A stretch of 64,000 nt of DNA from CAWGAJ01 sp963820545 (GCA_963820545.1 CAWGAJ010000002.1:558001-622000); one strand, 5' to 3'. Numbered from the stretch's first letter, positions 18,534 to 26,420 are shown. Notes: generated by a model from the sequence alone, not told the origin. Program-made: numbers and translations.

Positions 18534-19898
18534 ATGTACGATACGATCATCATCGGCGCCGGCATGTCGGGTTTGGCGGCGGGAATCCGCCTGGCCCACT
18601 TCGATCAGCGCGTCTGCATCCTGGAACGTCACACTGCGATCGGCGGGCTGAACTCGTTTTACCGCCGCGGCGGGCGCAAGCTGGACGTGGGGCTTCATGC
18701 CGTGACGAACTACGCGCCTAAAGGTTCGCGCAGCGGTCCCCTGGCTCGTTTGCTGCGGCAACTTCGCCTGGCCTGGGAGGAGTTGGCCCTTGCGCCGCAG
18801 CTAGGTTCGGCGATTATGTTCCCCGGCCTGACGCTGCGATTCAACAACGACTTTGAATTGTTCGCGTCGGAGGTGGAGCAACATTTTCCCCGGCAAAAAG
18901 ACCCTTTCCGCCGTTTGCTGAGGGAGCTGTGCGAGTACGATCAGTTCGGTCAACCCCATACCCGCGGTTCCGCCCGACAGATCGTGGGCGAAATCATTCA
19001 CGATCCCCTGCTGGCGGAGATGCTGTTTTGCCCGGTGTTGTTTTACGGCGGCGCGCGGGAACACGATATGGATTTCGGCCAATTCAGCATACTCTTTCGC
19101 TCGATATTTTTCGAGGGCTTGGCGCGACCTTTGGCCGGCGCGCAGCTGATCCTGAAAAAGCTGGTGCAAAAGTTCAAGGTCTTAGGCGGCGAATTGCGCC
19201 TCCGCGCGGCCGTGAGCCGGATTCGCGTCCAAGACGACGCGGTCGCCGAGGTGGTGCTCGAAGACGGCACGGAACTGGCGGCAAAGCACGTTTTGTCGTC
19301 CGCGGGCTGGCTGGAAACCATGCGTCTCTGCGGCGCCGGTGCGGCCGAAACCAGCGAATCCGGCCGGCTCTCCCTGGTCGAGTCGATCTCCATTCTCGAC
19401 GCCCCGCCGCGCTTGCTAGGTTACGATAAAACGATTGTTTTTTTCAACGATTCGGAAAAATTTCATTACGAAAAGCCGCGAGACCTGGTTGATCTGCGCA
19501 GCGGGATAATCTGCTCGCCCAATAACTTCGCCTACGGCGAGCCGATGCAGGAGAACGTGGTGCGGATTTCCGCGCTGGCCAATTACGAACACTGGTCCGC
19601 GCTGGGCGGAGAAGAATACCGCCTGGCCAAACTCCGCTGGTACGACCGGCTGACGGCCTCGGCAGTCCGCTTCGTGCCCGACTTCCGCAGCGCGGTGGTC
19701 GACGCCGACATATTCACGCCCGTCACTATCCAGCGCTTTACCGGTCACGACGGCGGGGCTGTGTACGGCTCGGCCCAAAAACGCTACGATGGCGCCACGC
19801 ACTTGAAAAACCTTTACATCTGCGGCAACGATCAGGGCCTGGTCGGGGTGGTGGGCACGATCCTCAGCGGCATCAGCATCGCCAACCGATATCTTTAA
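18534..19898 (+). CDS. FAD-dependent oxidoreductase, phytoene desaturase/CrtISO-like (first of two)
   Basis: 454 residues of the amine oxidase/CrtI superfamily. The FAD-binding Rossmann motif is at the N-terminus (TIIIGAGMSGLAAGIRLAHF, with acidic VCILERH at the end of strand 2), then GGLNSFYRRGGRKLDVGLHAV. The C-terminal FAD motif NLYICGNDQGLVGVVGTILS is also present. CrtI relatives desaturate or isomerise long conjugated chains. Here the enzyme sits after an ACP and before a dehydratase and enoyl reductase, so an ACP-bound acyl chain or its product is a plausible substrate (inference). The start codon directly follows a palindromic repeat, and no Shine-Dalgarno motif is present. There are no carotenoid genes (crtB, crtE) in the window. 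It differs clearly from the second flavoprotein (19988-21415), so the pair is not a recent duplication. Confidence 0.88.
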   Translation: MYDTIIIGAGMSGLAAGIRLAHFDQRVCILERHTAIGGLNSFYRRGGRKLDVGLHAVTNYAPKGSRSGPLARLLRQLRLAWEELALAPQLGSAIMFPGLTLRFNNDFELFASEVEQHFPRQKDPFRRLLRELCEYDQFGQPHTRGSARQIVGEIIHDPLLAEMLFCPVLFYGGAREHDMDFGQFSILFRSIFFEGLARPLAGAQLILKKLVQKFKVLGGELRLRAAVSRIRVQDDAVAEVVLEDGTELAAKHVLSSAGWLETMRLCGAGAAETSESGRLSLVESISILDAPPRLLGYDKTIVFFNDSEKFHYEKPRDLVDLRSGIICSPNNFAYGEPMQENVVRISALANYEHWSALGGEEYRLAKLRWYDRLTASAVRFVPDFRSAVVDADIFTPVTIQRFTGHDGGAVYGSAQKRYDGATHLKNLYICGNDQGLVGVVGTILSGISIANRYL

Positions 19899-19987
19899 AA
19901 GGATGAAGGATGAGGGATGAAGGATGAATGGTAAATCAGAAACCGCTTGCGGTTTCGCAATCCCGATTCCATAATCTCTAATTCACA
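19899..19987 (+). repeat. Low-complexity tract before the second flavoprotein
   Basis: AAGGATGA-like words are repeated four times (19900-19932), followed by AACCGCTTGCGGTT and then TCCCGATTCC/TAATCTCTAATTC. It contains no ribosome binding site and runs up to ATG 19988. Confidence 0.6.
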
Positions 19988-21415
19988 ATGATGGAAAAAG
20001 CCCGCGATTCTTACGACGTGATTGTCATCGGCGCCGGACTGGCGGGGATGACGGCGGCAAATACGCTCGCTCGTTCCGGGCATACGGTGCTTCTGTTGGA
20101 GCAACATCACAAGCTGGGCGGATTGGCCACGTGGTTTCGTCGGCCGGGCGGGCATATTTTCGATGTTTCGCTGCACGGATTTCCCGCGGGCATGATCAAA
20201 AGCTGCCGCCGCTATTGGAACGCGGAGATCGCCGACTCGATCGTGCAACTAAAGGACATCCGTTTCGACAATCCCATGTTCTCGCTCAGCACCACCTTTG
20301 ACCGCAAGGATTTTACCCGGCTGCTGACGGCCAAGTTCCAAGTTCCGGCAGAGAGGGTTAGTAGTTTTTTCGAAGCCGCCCGGCACTTGAACCATTACGA
20401 CGACCAAACAATCACCAACGGGCAGTTTTTTGAGCGGTTCTTTCCCGGCCGGCCGGACGTGGTGCGATTGTTGATGGAGCCCATCACCTCGGCCAACGGC
20501 TCCACGCTGGAAGATCCGGCACTAACTTATGGCATTGTATTTTCCAATTTCATGTCCAAGGGAGTGTACACCTTTCAGGGTGGAAGCGATCGGCTGATCC
20601 GGATGATGCGCCAGCAGATGCGCAACCATGGTATTGATATTTGCGTGGGTTGCCAGGCGGAAAAAATTCACCTCTCCGGGCGGCGCGTGGAAGGCGTATT
20701 GGTAGGGGGCCGGGTGATTAAGTGCCGGGCGGTGATTTCCAACGCCAATCTGCTGGGCACAATCTTCAATCTTGTGGGCCAAGGGCATTTCGACGCCGAT
20801 TTCATCGAGCAGGCCCGGGCAGTGCGTCTGAATAACTCCAGCACGCAGGTTTATATGGCTTTTAAGCCGGAAGAACCAATCGACGAACAAACCTGCGGCG
20901 ATCTGCTGTTTTATTCCACGGCGCCGGAGTTTCGCACCGATCTGGTTTTAAGCCGCAACATCACCAGCCGGACGTTTTCGTTTTATTATCCCAAGACCCG
21001 GCCGGGCACGAACCGCTGCTATGCGGTGGCCTGCACAAATGCGAATTACAGCGATTGGGCGGACCTGTCGCCCGAAGATTATGAGGCCAGTAAAGGCGAT
21101 CTAATTGAAACCACTCTCGATGCATTGGCGAAATACGTGCCCGATTTGCGCGGGAAAATCGCCCACGTCGAGACCGCCACGCCGCGGACCTTCCAGCGAT
21201 ACACCTTGCACCTGGGGGGGGCCAGCTTCGGCACGAAATTCGAAGGACTGGCCGTAAGCCGGGCATTGCCCGAACGTATAGCCGGATTGTATCATGCCGG
21301 CAGCGTGGGAATAATAATGTCCGGCTGGCTGGGGGCCGTCAATTACGGCGTAATCGTGGCCAACGACGTGGACGCCTTTTTGCTCAACAATGCCTCGCAA
21401 GCAATAACAAAATGA
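19988..21415 (+). CDS. FAD-dependent oxidoreductase, phytoene desaturase/CrtISO-like (second of two)
   Basis: 475 residues. The FAD motif is VIVIGAGLAGMTAANTLARS with VLLLEQH at the end of strand 2, followed by GGLATWFRRPGGHIFDVSLH. The C-terminal signature is LYHAGSVGIIMSGWLGAVNYG. The central region (GVYTFQGGSDRLIRMMRQQM) is like that of carotenoid isomerases and desaturases. The stop overlaps the ATG of the FabZ-like gene in an ATGA arrangement at 21412-21415, so the two are translated together. That coupling ties this flavoprotein to fatty-acid-type chemistry. Pairs of CrtI-like enzymes next to ACP and ketosynthase genes are also reported for the candidate ladderane loci of anammox planctomycetes; whether this is a related pathway is open. 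Confidence 0.88.
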   Translation: MMEKARDSYDVIVIGAGLAGMTAANTLARSGHTVLLLEQHHKLGGLATWFRRPGGHIFDVSLHGFPAGMIKSCRRYWNAEIADSIVQLKDIRFDNPMFSLSTTFDRKDFTRLLTAKFQVPAERVSSFFEAARHLNHYDDQTITNGQFFERFFPGRPDVVRLLMEPITSANGSTLEDPALTYGIVFSNFMSKGVYTFQGGSDRLIRMMRQQMRNHGIDICVGCQAEKIHLSGRRVEGVLVGGRVIKCRAVISNANLLGTIFNLVGQGHFDADFIEQARAVRLNNSSTQVYMAFKPEEPIDEQTCGDLLFYSTAPEFRTDLVLSRNITSRTFSFYYPKTRPGTNRCYAVACTNANYSDWADLSPEDYEASKGDLIETTLDALAKYVPDLRGKIAHVETATPRTFQRYTLHLGGASFGTKFEGLAVSRALPERIAGLYHAGSVGIIMSGWLGAVNYGVIVANDVDAFLLNNASQAITK

Positions 21416-21840
21416 GCCAAGATCAAATCCTTGCCGCCATTCCGCATCGGCCGCCGTTTTTATTGGTCGATGAGATCCTCCAATGGACCGACTCGCGCAT
21501 CGTGTGCAGCAAGATCTTTACTGGCAAAGAGGATTTTTTCGCCGGGCATTATCCGGGTTATGCGCTGGTGCCGGGCGTGCTGCTCTGCGAGGCCGCCATG
21601 CAGTGCGGTGCGATTCTGCTCTCAAAATATTTCGCCGACAATGAAAATAAAATTCCCGTGACCACGAGGATCAATGACGTGCGCTTCAAACGCATGGTCC
21701 GGCCCGGCGAGACTATTTGCATGGAGGTGGAATTGATCGAGCGCCTGGCCGATGCTTTTTTCCTTAAAGCAAAAGTAACCGTGGAAGATAAAATCGCCGT
21801 GCGCTTTGAGTTCGCCTGCACGGCAGCGGAGAAAATATAA
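21412..21840 (+). CDS. FabZ-like 3-hydroxyacyl-ACP dehydratase
   Basis: 142 residues of the hotdog fold, the normal FabZ length. The family signatures are complete: IPHRPPFLLVDEI near the N-terminus, catalytic His46 in FFAGHYPGYALVPGVL and Glu60 in LLCEAAMQ, then NDVRFKRMVRPGETI. It removes water from 3-hydroxyacyl-ACP. It overlaps the preceding flavoprotein by 4 bases. It is not associated with lpxA or lpxD as housekeeping fabZ often is. A ketoreductase (FabG) is missing from the cluster, so the 3-hydroxy substrate must come from elsewhere or from the OleD-like enzyme. Confidence 0.92.
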   Translation: MSQDQILAAIPHRPPFLLVDEILQWTDSRIVCSKIFTGKEDFFAGHYPGYALVPGVLLCEAAMQCGAILLSKYFADNENKIPVTTRINDVRFKRMVRPGETICMEVELIERLADAFFLKAKVTVEDKIAVRFEFACTAAEKI

Positions 21841-21862
21841 AAAACGATTACCTAGAAAAACT

Positions 21863-21961
21863 CCCGGCACGAGTGCCGGGGCTAAACAAAGAGATTAAAT
21901 ATTCCAATCACTTATTCCCGATTCCCGATTCCCTATCTCCTAATCCCTATCCCCTCATTCC
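21863..21961. repeat. Palindrome plus CTAATCCC-type low-complexity tract before fabI
   Basis: CCCGGCAC (21863-21870) and GTGCCGGG (21873-21880) form a hairpin followed by GCTAAAC, a copy of the element at 18465. A pyrimidine-rich tract follows (TTCCCGATTCCC, ATCTCCTAATCCCTATCCCC) up to ATG 21962. No Shine-Dalgarno motif is present. Confidence 0.65.
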
Positions 21962-22763
21962 ATGGACTTCCTTCAACTCGAAAACAAGTCGATATTGATT
22001 TTTGGCGTGGCCAACCGCAAGAGCGTGGCGTGGCATATCGGCCGCGTGCTGGACGAGGCGGGTGCGCGATGCGTTTACGTGGTGCAAAACGAAGAGTTAA
22101 AAGTCGGCGTATCCAAGCTCCTAGGCGGCGGCGAGATTTACGTTTGCGACGTGGAACACGAGGATCAAATCGCTCGGCTTGCGCGATGAATTGGCCCGCC
22201 GCGGCGAAAAGTTCCACGGTCTGGTCCACTCGCTTGCCTTTGCCGATTATTCCGCGGGTGGGAAACCTTTCCACGAGACGCCCAAAAAGGCCTTTTTGCA
22301 GGCCGTGGATATTTCTTGTTATTCGCTGATCGCGCTTTCGAATGCCTTGAAAGATCTTTTGGATGCGGACGCCTCGGTGGTGACGATCTCGATTTCGACC
22401 ACGCAAATGGCCAGCGAAAACTACGGCTATATGGCGCCGATCAAGGCTGCGCTGGATTCGTCGCTGGTTTTTTTGGCCAAGTCGTTCAGCCGGTTTTCGC
22501 GGATTCGTTTTAACGCCGTGGCGCCGGGATTATTAAAGACTTCGGCGTCGGCGGGCATTCCCGGCTACGTGGACGCCTATCTTTACGCCGAGCAGATCAT
22601 TCCCCGCAAAAAAGCCGTGCAAACCGAAGAGGCGGCCAGCGTGGCGGCGTTTCTGTTAAGTCCCCGATCCAGCGGCATCAACGCCCAGCGGATCGTGGTC
22701 GATGCCGGCATGTCGATCAACTACTTCGACCGGGAGATAATTGAACGCACTATGCGACCATGA
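21962..22763 (+). CDS. FabI-like enoyl-ACP reductase; frameshifted near 22178
   Basis: About 267 residues when joined. NADH-dependent enoyl-ACP reductase of the SDR type. The FabI-type nucleotide motif is NKSILIFGVANRKSVAWHIGRVL, then GLVHSLAFADYS, the catalytic Y-x6-K (NYGYMAPIKAALD) and the conserved end AQRIVVDAGMSINYF. An extra T near 22176-22179 produces a premature stop at 22187-22189; the second part restarts in the neighbouring frame (LRDELARRGEKFHG) without loss of sequence. The gene either is broken or, more likely, contains a sequencing error. It is the reductive step after the FabZ-like dehydratase. A housekeeping role cannot be excluded, because many planctomycetes use a single FabI. 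Confidence 0.88.
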
Positions 22764-22806
22764 AATAAACAAGCTTGTTCTTTATAAGAAATGGAGCATT
22801 TAAATC

Positions 22807-23088
22807 ATGGCTAAGTATCAATTTCTTACACCGGAGGAATCAGAGGCGTTTCTAAACACTCTTGCTCAACCTACTCCCGGCGATTTTCTGGAACGTTTTA
22901 TTTGGGAATTTGCTGATGGCAGTGTGAAAAAATTTGCCGCTAAAGTGGATTACCATCCCAATCGGATTTCCGCTTTGAAATCGACAACGCAGGGAATTTC
23001 CACCCGTTTGTTTCGCCGCATCATTAAGGCCTATCGTCTCTCAGAGAAAGAACGGGCATTTTGGGCTAAGCGACTCTTAAATGTATAA
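22807..23088 (+). CDS. Small helix-turn-helix protein
   Basis: 93 residues. The central part looks like an XRE-like helix-turn-helix (SVKKFAAKVDYHPNRISALK, then IIKAYRLSEKERAFWAKRLL). GAAATGGAGCA precedes ATG 22807 at a suitable distance. It lies 43 bases after fabI on the same strand and converges with the OleA-like gene. A role as a local regulator of the lipid cluster is possible but unsupported beyond position. No ligand or effector domain is present. Confidence 0.7.
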   Translation: MAKYQFLTPEESEAFLNTLAQPTPGDFLERFIWEFADGSVKKFAAKVDYHPNRISALKSTTQGISTRLFRRIIKAYRLSEKERAFWAKRLLNV

Positions 23089-23121
23089 AGTCTTGTTACC
23101 TTCACGGTGTTTGCTGCCATC

Positions 23122-24195
23122 CTATTTTGAACGAACTAAGAGGCTTTTTTCCCACTTGATGCCCAGGATAATCACGTTGATGCCCGAGCCGATGCCCATC
23201 AGGGCAACGTTATCGCCTTTTTGCAGCCGGCCGTTTTCCATGCCGATGGCCGCGGTCATGGGCGCGGCCACCGAGCCGGTGTTGCCGAGATATTCCAGCG
23301 TGGTGTAATCGATCTGCGGATCCAGGCCCAAGGCCTCGTACATCAGTTTTTGATGGATCTTGCCAACCTGGTGGCAAAAGGTTTTCGTGATATCTCCGGC
23401 GCGCCAGCCCATCTCGGCCAGAAAATCGGCGAATGCCTGCTTGCCCACGGCAATACCTGCGTGCATGAGTGTTTCCGAGTCGGTCCACATGAGCGGCTGC
23501 ATCCGGGCGTCGGCCGATTCGTCGCGACCGCTGTGGCAAAGTTGACAATGAGCGGTGTTGGCCCGCATGATGCCGCCCAGGAGCCGGTTGCCGGTGCGGC
23601 TTAGCTCGCGATGGCAAAGCACTACGGCCGCGCTGCCTGAGCCGATCGTCAACGAGGCGATCGAGAGCTTGATGTCGCTGCGCGTAAGCGATGTATCGGC
23701 ATTGAGTTGACGAATGGTGTTTTCCACCAGCGCCCGGCCGCTTTCAGTACCGACCACGATTGCCGCGCGGATTTGTCCTAATTCGATCATGTTAGCGGCT
23801 TGCACCATGCCGTTCATGAGTCCCAGACAGGCATTGGAAACGTCGTAAACCATACACGTGCCGGGCAAACCCAAACGGTGATGCACGCCGCAGGCGGTCG
23901 CCGGCTCGAGAAAATCGCGACACACCGAGCCATGAATCAGAGCGCCGATGTGTTGCCGCTCGAGGCCGGAGGCGCGCAGGGCTTTTTCGGCCGTCTCGAC
24001 GCTCTTTTCGCTGGGCAACATGCCCGGCGGCCAAAAGCGCCGTTGGCGAATGCCGGTCATTAATTCCAAACGACCCTGAGGAAGTTTCAGGCGCGTGTAG
24101 AGTGGCTCCAAGCGGGCCTCGATTTCCGCCGAGGTCACGATTTCTTCCGGCAGGGTGTAAGCGATTGTCTCTAAGCAGACGTTTTGATAACGCAT
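23122..24195 (-). CDS. OleA-like thiolase / 3-oxoacyl-ACP synthase III family
   Basis: 357 residues of the KAS III fold. It looks more like OleA than like FabH. Recognisable OleA-type blocks are EARLEPLYTRLKLPQG, TGIRQRRFW, VCRDFLEPATACGVHHRLGL, MVYDVSNACLGLMNGMVQAA, FCHQVGKIHQ and ending GDNVALMGIGSGINVI. The triad is C123 (NACLG), H275 and N305 (LGNTGSVAAP). E97 corresponds to the glutamate that OleA uses for its Claisen step. OleA joins two fatty acyl-CoAs head to head, the first step to long-chain olefins or ketones. The gene is opposite in direction to the ketosynthase cluster and converges with it. No oleB or oleC is in the window. A FabH-like starter role for the cluster remains the alternative. 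Confidence 0.85.
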   Translation of the reverse strand: MRYQNVCLETIAYTLPEEIVTSAEIEARLEPLYTRLKLPQGRLELMTGIRQRRFWPPGMLPSEKSVETAEKALRASGLERQHIGALIHGSVCRDFLEPATACGVHHRLGLPGTCMVYDVSNACLGLMNGMVQAANMIELGQIRAAIVVGTESGRALVENTIRQLNADTSLTRSDIKLSIASLTIGSGSAAVVLCHRELSRTGNRLLGGIMRANTAHCQLCHSGRDESADARMQPLMWTDSETLMHAGIAVGKQAFADFLAEMGWRAGDITKTFCHQVGKIHQKLMYEALGLDPQIDYTTLEYLGNTGSVAAPMTAAIGMENGRLQKGDNVALMGIGSGINVIILGIKWEKSLLVRSK

Positions 24196-24720
24196 GTGTT
24201 CCAGTTTAGCAGATTCTTTCCGCCTTCGGCGGACTCAGCATGACGGAAATATTTTTGATTGGATTTATATGCCCCAAAGGTTGTGTTTTTTATCGGAAAA
24301 ACATATTTCATACAATCCCTAGTATGGAGAATGCCGTCCAACCACAAAATAGCGGGGGGGGTTGAGATGATTTTGACGGTTACGTAAACTCTGTCGAGAC
24401 TTGAACTTCAATCGACGGCGACACGTCGAAGCTGGAGGAGTACGAGGCCAAACGATAAGGACATCGCCTCGGTTACGTGTCCTAGGCCGGACACGACGGA
24501 CCGGTGGGTAAGGTCGGCGGACCTGGCGTCAGGGAATGACGTTTTGGCTCGCTTCCCGAGCATCAAGCTCTGCTGTTTTCTCCGTGAGTAGCCATGCCGC
24601 GGAGAAACACTTTCCCTCCTTTCCTAAAACGGTCGGGTCGAAATCGCAGCGATACTGTTTGGCCCTTTTCTCGGCTTCCACACTATTTGGACACAGGACG
24701 TGTTCAGGAAGGAGTGGGCC
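24196..24720 (+). other. Intergenic region with a possible structured leader
   Basis: 525 bases without a supported gene. A hairpin TCCGCC-TTC-GGCGGA lies at 24219-24233, upstream of the OleA-like gene; its twin lies at 40680-40694. From about 24350 the composition becomes GC-rich with many short complementary words (for example GACACGTCGAAG). No known RNA family is recognised. The last 14 bases hold GGAAGGAG for the next gene. Confidence 0.4.
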
Positions 24721-25470
24721 ATGCTGGAAAAACCGTTGATTGGGATAAATGCCGATTATCGTCCGCCGCGCAAAGACGCTGCTTCTTTTTCTTATCTTGC
24801 CGCCGGTTATTACAACTGCTTGATCAAGGTCGGCGCGATACCAGTAATTATTCCGCCCTTGATAGACGAAGACGACATTAGTCGAGTATTAGATCATCTC
24901 AGCGGGGTGGTGCTTTGCGGCGGCGGCGATCTGGATCCGCGCCATGATGGATTCATGCTCCATCCCTCGATGCACTTGTTGGATCCGCGGCGGGAGAATT
25001 TCGACCGCGCCCTGGTGCGAATCATTGCCGAGCGAAAGATGCCAGTGATGGGAATCGGCTGCGGCATGCAACTGTTGAATATTTCCCAAGGCGGCAACCT
25101 GTTTTACCATATTCCCGAGGATATTCACCGCGCCTTGCCGCATCACGATCCGATGGATCCCCAGCATCGCCATGCCTTGGTGGTCGAGAAAGGTTCCTTG
25201 ATGGAACGGGTGTATGGGGAAGGAGAAATTCGCGTCAACAGCATGCACCACATGGCCATCGACGAGGTCGCTCCCGGCTTTGCCGTCACCGCGCGCTGCC
25301 CGGACGGCGTGATCGAAGCCATCGAGAGCACCCAGAACGACTGGTTCGCTTTCGGCACGCAATTCCATCCCGAAAGCGATTCAGCCTCGGCCTTGGACCT
25401 GCGGATTTTCGAGGAATTAGTGACCGGCATTACCGGCGAAACGATCATGGAATCGCGCCTGGTGGCGTGA
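24721..25470 (+). CDS. Class I glutamine amidotransferase-like hydrolase (peptidase C26, PuuD-like)
   Basis: 249 residues. The family of gamma-glutamyl-gamma-aminobutyrate hydrolases cleaves gamma-glutamyl amides. The nucleophile Cys is in MPVMGIGCGMQLLNISQGG, and the His is in FGTQFHPES followed by the acidic partner two residues later. The N-terminal segment KPLIGINADYRPP and GVVLCGGGDLDPRHDG are standard for the family. ATG 24721 is preceded by GGAAGGAG at 9-10 bases, which decides it over the GTG at 24700. No puu genes are near, so the substrate is not indicated by context. Confidence 0.9.
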   Translation: MLEKPLIGINADYRPPRKDAASFSYLAAGYYNCLIKVGAIPVIIPPLIDEDDISRVLDHLSGVVLCGGGDLDPRHDGFMLHPSMHLLDPRRENFDRALVRIIAERKMPVMGIGCGMQLLNISQGGNLFYHIPEDIHRALPHHDPMDPQHRHALVVEKGSLMERVYGEGEIRVNSMHHMAIDEVAPGFAVTARCPDGVIEAIESTQNDWFAFGTQFHPESDSASALDLRIFEELVTGITGETIMESRLVA

Positions 25471-25658
25471 TTGACGCGGCAAGACATTATTTGCAGACAG
25501 ACTGATATATTGGGGAATATCTCCCCCCTGTGTAAAAACTACAGACCTTGATATATTAACTTGGATAGTTGACGCTACCAGGTAATATCAATACCGGTTA
25601 GTTGGGTGGGGTGGATCGTAATTGGAGAGACCTCTTTTAAACCTTTAGGGAGTGATTT

Positions 25659-25745
25659 GTGGGAGTCAAAAAGACAGGAAAAGGCCGCCGCAAACTGGGC
25701 CGCAAGAAACGCCGCAATCGGGCCAGAATTAGACATCGTAAGTGA
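25659..25745 (+). CDS. Very small, highly basic protein (28 residues)
   Basis: GTG 25659 is preceded by AGGGAG at 7 bases and starts a 28-residue product, over half of it Lys or Arg, with the pattern GVKKTGKGRRKLGRKKRR, ending in RHRK. Size and composition resemble small ribosome-associated proteins of the bTHX and AURKAIP1/COX24 types, but I cannot assign it to one of them. The isolated position between two unrelated genes and the good ribosome binding site support a real gene. The composition is unlike any shadow of its neighbours. Confidence 0.6.
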   Translation: MGVKKTGKGRRKLGRKKRRNRARIRHRK

Positions 25746-25790
25746 TAGCCTTCTACTTACGCCGAAACCTTATTAACCATAGTTAGGCGC

Positions 25791-26420
25791 ATGCAAGGCA
25801 TCCGGATGAGTGTCCAAATCTCAATCGCGCGATGGGTGTCGATCATAGGGCACCCTTTTTTATTAATTGTCTTGCTGGTGCTACTGGTCTGCTCGGCGCA
25901 GGGCGCGGGTGCGTTTCGGATCGCCGGCATTGTGGCCGCAGCGGGGCTGATTCCGCTGGGGATCTTCATGTGGTGGCGCCATGCCTCCGGGCGCTGGCAG
26001 ACAGTGGATGCCTCATCGCCAAAAGACCGGCCTGTGGCCTACATTGCGGCGTTTGCGGCGCTTGTGCCGCTAACACTTTATTTTTTATTTGTGGAACCGT
26101 CGAGCGATATGGTTCGAGGCAATGTTGCCTTTGCGCTGATGCTGGGCGCTGCGGCGGCATTGAATCGTTGGATCAAGCTCTCGATGCACATGGCTTTCGC
26201 GGTCTTTACGTGTCTCATTTTGGCAAAACTCTGCCTCGGCTACGGCTTGACAATGCTGATCTTTATCCCGCTGATCGGTTGGTCTCGCGTGGCGCTTTCT
26301 CGGCATACGGCGCGAGAAGTGGTCGGAGGTTGCGTCCTGGGAGCCATAGTAGCTATTATTACTCTATGGCCATATCTATCGTTGTCCTTGCCGTTCTATC
26401 ATCCGTCCACCACCTACTAA
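25791..26420 (+). CDS. PAP2-like membrane phosphatase family protein
   Basis: 209 residues with about six transmembrane segments. The C-terminal PAP2 signature is recognisable in reduced form: WIKLSMHMAFAVF (the P-S-G-H region, with the essential His) and GWSRVALSRHTAREVVGGCVLG (S-R-x5-H). The first motif (K-x6-R-P) corresponds to KDRPVAYIAAF near residue 78. PAP2 enzymes remove phosphate from lipid phosphates such as phosphatidate or undecaprenyl diphosphate at the membrane. Internal starts at 25806 cannot be excluded. No partner gene is adjacent. Confidence 0.75.
   Translation: MQGIRMSVQISIARWVSIIGHPFLLIVLLVLLVCSAQGAGAFRIAGIVAAAGLIPLGIFMWWRHASGRWQTVDASSPKDRPVAYIAAFAALVPLTLYFLFVEPSSDMVRGNVAFALMLGAAAALNRWIKLSMHMAFAVFTCLILAKLCLGYGLTMLIFIPLIGWSRVALSRHTAREVVGGCVLGAIVAIITLWPYLSLSLPFYHPSTTY

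Noticed and set aside
16874..22763. Calling the cluster a carotenoid or aryl-polyene locus
   Set aside because: No phytoene synthase or GGPP synthase for carotenoids; no ammonia-lyase, ketoreductase or acyltransferase set as in aryl-polyene loci.
15100..24195. Calling the lipid cluster a ladderane locus
   Set aside because: No radical SAM gene lies in the cluster, and the organism shows no anammox genes here; only the KS/ACP/FabZ/CrtI combination is shared.
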